Source of the DNA: Streptosporangiaceae bacterium NEAU-GS5 | GTDB lineage: Bacteria > Actinomycetota > Actinomycetes > Streptosporangiales > Streptosporangiaceae | NCBI GenBank assembly: GCA_017592665.1 | Contig: JAGFNW010000010.1 | Coordinates: forward strand, 1-64,000 | Reading direction: 5' to 3' | DNA length: 64,000 nt | Shown: one piece after another, positions 58,523-64,000 of the stretch | Layout of the letters: each line of letters opens with the position of its first letter | Numbering within the stretch: the first letter of the stretch is position 1 | Position numbers and translations under genes: made by a program | Notes under the pieces: model-generated | Told to the model about the DNA's origin: nothing | Databases searched by the model: none | The model's input: only the letters and a program-made list of their open reading frames with translations

Positions 58523-58591
58523 GCGACGCGGTACGTGGTTTGTACTCCCACGGAGATCCGCTGTCAAGAAAAGCCGTGGCAGGGGACGGTC

Positions 58592-58620
58592 TTGACAAGT
58601 AACCGGTTACAGAGCACTCT
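58592..58620 (+). promoter_or_regulatory. lacI promoter with operator in its spacer
   Basis: TTGACA (58592-58597), 17-bp spacer and CACTCT (58615-58620). The perfect palindrome GTAACCGGTTAC (58599-58610) fills the spacer, so bound repressor would block polymerase directly. Confidence 0.5.
58599..58610. promoter_or_regulatory. LacI operator GTAACCGGTTAC
   Basis: A perfect 12-bp palindrome with the central CG typical of LacI-family sites, in the divergent promoter region 119 bp upstream of the LacI gene. Confidence 0.7.
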
Positions 58621-58630
58621 TCCCCTGGGT

Positions 58631-58644
58631 GGAAAGCGCTTACC
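58631..58644. promoter_or_regulatory. GGAAAGCGCTTACC operator-like site
   Basis: A near-palindrome (GAAAGCGCTTAC) with LacI-family spacing and central CG, 21 bp after the perfect operator and on roughly the same face. It may be a second site for the same repressor. Confidence 0.5.
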
Positions 58645-58728
58645 GAGGAGATCGCTCGCCTCGTGGTTGCCGCGACGGGTCCGGCTACCCCCAGAATTGG
58701 GGCGGAAAGGTAAGACGAAAGGATCGCC

Positions 58729-59727
58729 TTGACAGCCGAGCGGACCGAGCGGGTCACCATCAGGCACGTGGCGCACAACGCGGGAGTGTCGGTCGCGACG
58801 GTGTCCCGCGTGTTCGCCGGATCCAACTCGGTGTCGGAGGAGCTGACCTCCCGGGTCCTCGACGCCGCCCGCGACCTCGGCTACACCCCGCACGCCGTCG
58901 CGCAGAGCCTGGCCAGCGGCCGCACCCGGGTGGTCGGCGTGCTGGTCCCCAACCTGGCCAACCCCTACTTCTACGCCCTGATCAAGCACATGCTGCACGA
59001 GGCCGACCGCGACGGCTACCGGCTGATCGTGGCCGACTCCGACGAGAGCCTGGCCGCCGAGCCGGCGCTCGGCATGAGCCTGCTCGGCCGGTCGGACGGG
59101 CTGGTGCTGCTGTCGCCGCGCTGCAACGCCGAGGTGCTGACCGAGCTGTCCCGGCAGGGCAAGCCGATCACCGTGGTCAACCGGCAGATCGACGAGCTCG
59201 GGCTGTCGAGCGTGCTGGTCGACAACTTCACCGCCATGCGGAAGCTCGCCCAGCACACCATCGACCTCGGCCATCGCCGGCTCGTCTACCTGCAAGGCCC
59301 GGCCAGGTCCTGGCAGGAAAGGGAGCGCTGGCGCGCCATGCGCACGATCCGTGCCCCGGGCGTGAGCGTCACGCCGGTCCGCGCCGGCGGCACCATGGAG
59401 GACGGGCACGCCGCCGTGCCGCGCATCCTCGCCGCCGACTGCACGGCGGTGCTCGCGCACAACGACCTCACCGCGATCGGGGTCATCGCCGGGCTCCAGG
59501 AGCGCGGCCTTTCCGTGCCGCAGGACATGTCGGTGACCGGGTTCGACGACATCCCGTTCGCCCGGTTCACCAATCCGGCGCTGACCACCGTCCACTCACC
59601 GCAGGAGGAGATCGGGCGGGCCGCCTGGCGGATCACCGCCGGGATGCTGCACGGCGACCGGCCGGGCGCGCGCACCTTGCTCACGACCGAGCCGGTGATC
59701 CGCGCCTCGACCGCCCCGCTCATGTAG
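58729..59727 (+). CDS. LacI-family transcriptional regulator
   Basis: 332 aa from TTG 58729 with GACGAAAGGA upstream. HTH VTIRHVAHNAGVSVATVSRVFAG, hinge VAQSLASGRTRVVGVLVPN, then a periplasmic-binding effector domain with TVVNRQIDELG and TGFDDIPFARFTNPALTTVH split at the loop. It sits between the divergent import/oxidation operon and the CoA operon, next to several GTAACCGGTTAC-type boxes, so it is the likely local repressor. The ligand is unknown. Confidence 0.93.
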   Translation: MTAERTERVTIRHVAHNAGVSVATVSRVFAGSNSVSEELTSRVLDAARDLGYTPHAVAQSLASGRTRVVGVLVPNLANPYFYALIKHMLHEADRDGYRLIVADSDESLAAEPALGMSLLGRSDGLVLLSPRCNAEVLTELSRQGKPITVVNRQIDELGLSSVLVDNFTAMRKLAQHTIDLGHRRLVYLQGPARSWQERERWRAMRTIRAPGVSVTPVRAGGTMEDGHAAVPRILAADCTAVLAHNDLTAIGVIAGLQERGLSVPQDMSVTGFDDIPFARFTNPALTTVHSPQEEIGRAAWRITAGMLHGDRPGARTLLTTEPVIRASTAPLM

Positions 59728-59768
59728 CCCACACCGACGACCTGAATGTCCTACGCGCAACCTGAGGA

Positions 59769-59780
59769 GTAACCGGTTTC
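59769..59780. promoter_or_regulatory. GTAACCGGTTTC site overlapping the CoA-transferase ribosome site
   Basis: It matches the perfect operator at 10 of 12 positions, abuts the ATG at 59781 and overlaps GAGGAGT. Binding here would block transcription of the CoA operon, giving the repressor a second point of control. Confidence 0.55.
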
Positions 59781-61205
59781 ATGCACGTGATGAGCGCCGA
59801 CGAGGCGGTCGCCTGGATCCCCGAGGGCGCGACGATCGCGATCACCGGGTCGGGCGGCGGCGTCCTCGAGCCGCATGCCCTGCTGGCGGCGCTCGAACGC
59901 CGCTTCGTGGCCACCGCCCGCCCGCGCCGGCTGACGCTGGTGCACGCCTTCGGCATCGGCGACCGCGGCAGGCGCGGGCTCAACGCGCTGGCGCGCGAAG
60001 GCCTCGTCAGCACGGTCATCGGCGGCCACTGGACGTGGGCCCCCAAGCTCGGCGAGTTGGCCGCCTCGGGCGCCGTCCAGGCCCACTCGTGGCCGGCCGG
60101 GACCATCAGCCTGCTGCTCCGCGAGATCGGCGCCCGCCGCCCCGGGCTGATCACCCGGACAGGTCTGCACACCTACGCCGATCCGCGGATCACCCCCGAC
60201 GACCTGGTCTCGGTGATCGAGATCGACGGCGAGGAGTATCTGCGCTACCGGCCCTTTCCCGTGCACGTGGCGCTGGTCCGGGGCAGCGAGGCGGACTCGC
60301 GCGGCAACATCGGCTGCTCCGCGGAGGCGGCCGTGCTCGACGCGCTGTCGGCCGCGCAGGCCGCCAAGGCGAGCGGCGGCATCGTCATCGCCCAGGTCAA
60401 GCACTTGCGCGCGGAGCCGGTCGACCCGCGCGACGTGGTCATTCCCGGCGCGCTGGTGGACGCCGTCGTCGTCGTGCCCGACCAGTGGCAGACGTACGCG
60501 GCCGAATACGACCCGGGGCTGTGCGGCCCGTCCGACGAGACCTTCACACCTTTGGAGACCGACCCGATCCGCGCGGCCGTCGCCAGGCGCGCCGCGCTCG
60601 AAGTGCCCAACGGGGCCGTGCTCAACGTCGGCTTCGGCATGTCCGCCCAGGTGGTCGACGTACTGGCGGAGCAGGGGCGGTTGTCCGACGTGGTGCTCGC
60701 GATCGAGCAGGGCCTGTTCGACGGGGTGCCGGAGTCCGGCGACCTGTTCGGCGTCTCGCACGGGCCGTCCGCCCGGGTGTCGTCGACCACCCAGTTCGAC
60801 CTGTTCGCCGGTGGCATGCTGGACGTCTGCTGCCTCGGCATGGCGCAGGTCGACGAGACCGGCTCGGTCAACGTGAGCCGGTTCGGATCGCAGCTGATCG
60901 GCCCCGGCGGCTTCGTCGACATCTCGCAGAACGCCCGCAAGGCCGTGTTCTGCGGCACGTTCACCGCGCGTGGCGGCTCGGTGCGCAAGCTCGTCGAACG
61001 GGTCGACGAGATCACCTTCTCCGGGCCGTTCGCGCTCGCCGAAGGCCGCGAGGCGGTCTACGTGACCGAACGCGCGGTCTTCCGGCTCTGCAAGGAAGGC
61101 GTCGAGCTGGTCGAGGTCGCCGACGGCGTCTCGATCGAGGACGACCTGTTACCGCACATGGGCTTCCGCCCGATCATCCGTGACGTCCGACCGATGAGGA
61201 TGTGA
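59781..61205 (+). CDS. Acyl-CoA:carboxylate CoA-transferase (YdiF/propionate CoA-transferase-like)
   Basis: 474 aa after GAGGAG. Glycine-rich ITGSGGG near the N-terminus and E309 as catalytic Glu in LAIEQGLFDGVP. It contains both class I CoA-transferase halves in one chain. A fused alpha-beta layout of 470-530 aa is usual for YdiF-type enzymes. The reaction moves CoA from an acyl-CoA donor to a free acid, forming a glutamyl-CoA intermediate. It probably activates the acid made by the ALDH, or a transport product. Confidence 0.85.
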   Translation: MHVMSADEAVAWIPEGATIAITGSGGGVLEPHALLAALERRFVATARPRRLTLVHAFGIGDRGRRGLNALAREGLVSTVIGGHWTWAPKLGELAASGAVQAHSWPAGTISLLLREIGARRPGLITRTGLHTYADPRITPDDLVSVIEIDGEEYLRYRPFPVHVALVRGSEADSRGNIGCSAEAAVLDALSAAQAAKASGGIVIAQVKHLRAEPVDPRDVVIPGALVDAVVVVPDQWQTYAAEYDPGLCGPSDETFTPLETDPIRAAVARRAALEVPNGAVLNVGFGMSAQVVDVLAEQGRLSDVVLAIEQGLFDGVPESGDLFGVSHGPSARVSSTTQFDLFAGGMLDVCCLGMAQVDETGSVNVSRFGSQLIGPGGFVDISQNARKAVFCGTFTARGGSVRKLVERVDEITFSGPFALAEGREAVYVTERAVFRLCKEGVELVEVADGVSIEDDLLPHMGFRPIIRDVRPMRM

Positions 61206-61212
61206 ATAGGCG

Positions 61213-62373
61213 ATGCCGTTTCCCGCCGGGCTCGAGTTCTCCGCCGCCGGCGACGACAGCCGGCCGGTCCGCGACCTGGTCCGCGACTTCACCGCGAAGC
61301 ACGTCATCCCGGCCGCGGGCGCGATCGACGAGTCGCCGCGCTTCCCCGCCGAGATCTACCGCGAGATGGCCGCGGCCGGGCTGTTCGGGATCACCGTGCC
61401 CGCGGAGCTGGGCGGCGCCGGCGCACGCGCGCTCGACTACCTGCACGTCATGGAGGGGCTGAGCTTCGGATACGCGTCGATCGCCGACCAGTGCGGGCTG
61501 GTCGAGCTGGTCGGCACGCTGCTGGCCGAGCACGGCACGCCCGCGCAGCGCGAGCGCTATCTCCGGCCGCTGCTGGCCGCCGAGATCTTCTGCGCGTACG
61601 CCCTGACGGAGGCCGGCGCCGGCTCCGACCTGCGCGGGATCACCACGCGCGCGAAGGCCGCGCCGGACGGCTGGATCCTCGACGGCGAGAAGATCTTCAT
61701 CCACAACGCCCCGGTGGCCGACTTCGCCACGGTCCTCGCGCGCACCGACGACGGCCTGTCGGTCTTCCTGGTCGACCTCGACCGGTGCGGGGTCAGCCGC
61801 ACGTACCGCGAGCACAAGATGGGGCAGCGCGGCAGCCAGGTGGGCGGCCTGGCCTTCGACTCGGTGCGGCTGCCGCCGGAGGCCCTGCTCGGCGAGGAGG
61901 GCGACGGCTTCGCGCTGATGACCTCGGTGCTCGCGCGTGGCCGGCTGGGCGTCGCCGGGCTGTCGCTGGGGCTCAGCCGGGCCGCCATCACGGCCGCGGC
62001 CGAGCAGGCCGAGTCGCGCTCGGCCTTCGGCCGGCCGATCGGGGCCAACCAGGCCGTGGCGTTTCCGGTGGCCGACGCGGTGACCGAATATCGCGCCGGA
62101 TTCCTGCTCGCCGAGGACGCGGCGCGGAGGCTCGACCAGGGCCGTGACGACGCGCCGACGGCGTGCTCGATGGCCAAGCTCTACGCTTCCGAGGCCTGCG
62201 TTCGGCATGCGAACATGGCCGTCCAGGTTTTCGGCGGCGCCGGCTACATCCAGGGATACGTGCCCGAGCGGATCTACCGGGACGCCCGTATCACCACCAT
62301 CTATGAGGGAACGAGCGAGATTCAGCGCCTGATCATCAGCCGCTGGCTCATCGACACACGAGGTGCTCATTGA
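61213..62373 (+). CDS. Acyl-CoA dehydrogenase
   Basis: 386 aa. FAD motifs YALTEAGAGSDLRGI and EKIFIHNA, then the C-terminal helices with QVFGGAGYIQGYVPERIYRD and catalytic base E365 in YEGTSEIQR. It introduces a C2-C3 double bond into an acyl-CoA. The gene is 7 bp after the CoA-transferase, so the two act in sequence. No hydratase or thiolase follows in the window. Confidence 0.92.
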   Translation: MPFPAGLEFSAAGDDSRPVRDLVRDFTAKHVIPAAGAIDESPRFPAEIYREMAAAGLFGITVPAELGGAGARALDYLHVMEGLSFGYASIADQCGLVELVGTLLAEHGTPAQRERYLRPLLAAEIFCAYALTEAGAGSDLRGITTRAKAAPDGWILDGEKIFIHNAPVADFATVLARTDDGLSVFLVDLDRCGVSRTYREHKMGQRGSQVGGLAFDSVRLPPEALLGEEGDGFALMTSVLARGRLGVAGLSLGLSRAAITAAAEQAESRSAFGRPIGANQAVAFPVADAVTEYRAGFLLAEDAARRLDQGRDDAPTACSMAKLYASEACVRHANMAVQVFGGAGYIQGYVPERIYRDARITTIYEGTSEIQRLIISRWLIDTRGAH

Positions 62374-63368
62374 GAGTCGCGATGATCGGCGCCGGGTTCG
62401 CCTCCCGGCCGCACTTGCTCGCCCTGCACGACCTCGGCCACGAGGTCGTGTCCGTGGTGACCCGCCGCGAGGAGCGGGCGCGCAACGTCCAGGCGCTGTT
62501 CCCCCGGGCCAAGCAGTGCTGGCCGGCCGCGCCGGCGCTCGACGAGGGCGTCGACTTCGCCATCGTGGCCTCTCCCACCAACACCCATCTCGAGGTCGTC
62601 ACCGAGGCCGCGGCCCGGGGCGTCGACCTGATCTGCGAGAAACCTTTAGGCGCCAGCCTCGACCAGGCGGAGGCCCTGGTACGCATCGCCCGCGAAGCGG
62701 GGATCGGGCTCGCCGTGTGCTTCCAGCACCGCGCCAAGCCGGGGGGCCGCGCCCTCTACCGGCTGGTGCGCGCCGGGCAGCTCGGCGAGATCACCGGCGG
62801 CATGATCCACGTCCCGTGGTGGCGCGAGCAGTCGTATTACGACGACCCGGGCCGCGGCACGTTCGAGCGTGACGGCGGCGGCGCCCTCATCACCCAGGGC
62901 GTCCACGCGGTCGACCTGGTCGTGTGGGTGCTCGGCCCGCCCCGGCGCGTGGTCGCCTGCGCCCGGCAGTCGCCCGTGCACAAGATGGAGGCCGAAGACG
63001 TGTTCGGCGGCCTCATGGACTACGGCGGCTTCGTGATCACGGTGCAGGCCTCGACCGCCGCCTATCCGGGCCGCGAGGAAGAGGTCTGGCTGACCGGGAC
63101 GAAGGGCACGGCCGTGCAGCACGGCGCCGCCCTCGACCTCTACCAGGACATCAGCATGGAGGTCGTGGCGTCCGGCACGAACGCGACCACGGCCACCGAC
63201 CCGACCGGGATGCCGGTCGAATGGCACCGCTCGCTCATCAAGGACGCGCTGGACTGCTTCGCGGCCGGGCGCGAGCCGCTGTCCGGCGGCGCGGCCGCGC
63301 TGCTCACCCAGCGGGTGGCCGCCGCCTTCTATCGCTCGGCCAGGAGCGACCGATGGGAGACGATCTGA
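62370..63368 (+). CDS. Gfo/Idh/MocA oxidoreductase, second copy
   Basis: 332 aa from TTG 62370, overlapping the ACAD stop by 4 bp. NAD motif AMIGAGFASRPHLLAL, EKP element LICEKPLGA, and the conserved region GGGALITQGVHAVDLVVW. It has little overall resemblance to the minus-strand copy beyond family motifs, so the pair probably catalyse different steps. It is the last gene of the LacI/CoA operon. Confidence 0.92.
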   Translation: MRVAMIGAGFASRPHLLALHDLGHEVVSVVTRREERARNVQALFPRAKQCWPAAPALDEGVDFAIVASPTNTHLEVVTEAAARGVDLICEKPLGASLDQAEALVRIAREAGIGLAVCFQHRAKPGGRALYRLVRAGQLGEITGGMIHVPWWREQSYYDDPGRGTFERDGGGALITQGVHAVDLVVWVLGPPRRVVACARQSPVHKMEAEDVFGGLMDYGGFVITVQASTAAYPGREEEVWLTGTKGTAVQHGAALDLYQDISMEVVASGTNATTATDPTGMPVEWHRSLIKDALDCFAAGREPLSGGAAALLTQRVAAAFYRSARSDRWETI

Positions 63369-63450
63369 ATATCGCCGATCCGGGTGTGGTGAACCCGGCG
63401 GAGGCTTGATCCGTGTCAAGTACGTAAGCGCACCCTCACCTCATGAGGAG

Positions 63451-63468
63451 GCCTGATGAGGATCAGGC
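63451..63468 (+). promoter_or_regulatory. Hairpin covering the start codon of the TIGR03118-type gene
   Basis: GCCTGAT (63451-63457) pairs perfectly with ATCAGGC (63462-63468) around GAGG. The ATG (63456-63458) lies in the stem. Next to it, CCTCATGAGG (63439-63448) overlaps the ribosome site. RNA folding could limit initiation. Confidence 0.4.
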
Positions 63469-64000
63469 GATTAGTGCTGTGCGCCGCGGCTCTTGCCACC
63501 GGCATCATCGGTGCAGTCCCCGCGCAAGCCACCATCGCATCCGCCACATCCGCAGCATCGGCCAAGAACCCCGCGTTCGAGGAGGTGGACCTGGTCTCCG
63601 ACCTCGACGGCCGAGCGGAGATCAAGGACGCCCATCTCATCAACCCCTGGGGCATGTCCATGGGCCCACGCCTGTGGGTGTCCGCCGCCGACGCGGACCT
63701 GTCCACCATCTACGGAGGCGGCGGAACCGCCGGCCCCGTCACCAAGCAGCCGCTCGAGGTCGTCGTCAAGGGCGGCCCCACCGGCCAGGTGTTCAACTCG
63801 ACGAAGAACTTCTCCCTCGGCAAGTCCGGACCGGCGCTGTTCATCTTCGCCACCGAGTCCGGCACCATCCAGGCCTGGAACGGCAAGAGCGGGACGCACG
63901 CCGTCGTCAAGGCGCGCGTGAGAGGCGCCCACTTCACGGGCCTCACCCTGCTGGGCGGCAGGTTCCTGCTCGCCGCCGACTTCGCCAGGGGCCGGATCGT
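63456..64000 (+). CDS. Secreted TIGR03118-type protein, N-terminal part (truncated by the window)
   Basis: ATG 63456 after TGAGGAGG; 181 codons are visible. Signal peptide to about PAQA. The mature start FEEVDLVSDLDGRAEIKDAH, then LINPWGMSMGP and LWVSAADADLSTIYGG, is the pattern of TIGR03118 proteins (predicted extracellular beta-propellers of unknown function). The C-terminal part, which usually holds the remaining blades, lies beyond 64000. Confidence 0.8.
   Translation, partial: MRIRRLVLCAAALATGIIGAVPAQATIASATSAASAKNPAFEEVDLVSDLDGRAEIKDAHLINPWGMSMGPRLWVSAADADLSTIYGGGGTAGPVTKQPLEVVVKGGPTGQVFNSTKNFSLGKSGPALFIFATESGTIQAWNGKSGTHAVVKARVRGAHFTGLTLLGGRFLLAADFARGRI

Overview
This 64 kb window is high-GC (about 70% by eye) chromosomal DNA of a filamentous actinomycete. 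The best fit is a Streptosporangiaceae/Nonomuraea-like soil organism. The reasons are codon usage, many GTG/TTG starts, PS-rich linkers in CBM2 enzymes, a DevS-like GAF kinase, PP2C/PAS/ATPase and large LuxR-ATPase regulators, and tRNA genes without an encoded CCA. The genus is an inference. I see no phage, transposase, plasmid or CRISPR content.

Layout. 1-2313: tail of a DevR-like response regulator, a convergent DevS-like two-GAF histidine kinase and a YchJ-like SEC-C protein. 2314-8070: a leader region with two perfect hairpins, a secreted GH43 arabinanase with fascin-like repeats, an EamA transporter and a secreted CE15-FN3-FN3-CBM2 glucuronoyl esterase. 8254-13920: SHOCT membrane protein, GNAT, SDR, AAA ATPase, metallo-hydrolase, CopD-like protein. 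13854-15751: small hypothetical ORF, four phased 10-bp repeats, a promoter, a ZTP riboswitch and glyA. 15906-21250: APH-like kinase, serine beta-lactamase-like protein, CBM2-GH6 cellulase and a WAVG-repeat propeller. 21387-25852: a four-gene extracytoplasmic cassette (SBP-like protein, TelA, SBP-VWA lipoprotein, XpaC-like protein). 26012-36194: small ORF, DUF4383, PP2C phosphatase, LAL regulator, a Cys-type alpha/beta hydrolase plus GMC oxidase, LigD polymerase domain. 36217-41195: two-component system divergent from a LolD/FtsX ABC transporter. 41280-48349: CBM2-PL11 rhamnogalacturonan lyase, PadR plus membrane protein, three clustered tRNA genes (two atypical), a secreted unknown and a GH28-like beta-helix protein. 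48552-51006: HxlR regulator, ribokinase, CbiX-like protein. 51125-63368: a divergent LacI-controlled catabolic locus. The window ends in a truncated TIGR03118-type secreted protein.

How the genes work together. Five secreted plant-cell-wall enzymes attack arabinan, glucuronoxylan-lignin esters, cellulose, rhamnogalacturonan and probably pectin. They are scattered as single genes, not gathered in one cluster. The three that carry CBM2 modules (CE15, GH6, PL11) share a GAAA-S-TTTC inverted repeat upstream, and the other two lack it, which suggests one cellulose/xylan-type regulon. The 51.1-63.4 kb locus pairs a sugar ABC importer, two Gfo/Idh oxidoreductases, ALDH and ADH with a CoA-transferase and an acyl-CoA dehydrogenase. 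A LacI regulator and repeated GTAACCGGTTAC-type boxes lie at its centre. I cannot name its substrate. glyA is placed under ZTP (folate/one-carbon) control.

The strongest leads for new biology are the TelA/XpaC/VWA/SBP cassette, the atypical tRNA trio, the CBM2-specific operator and the LacI catabolic locus.
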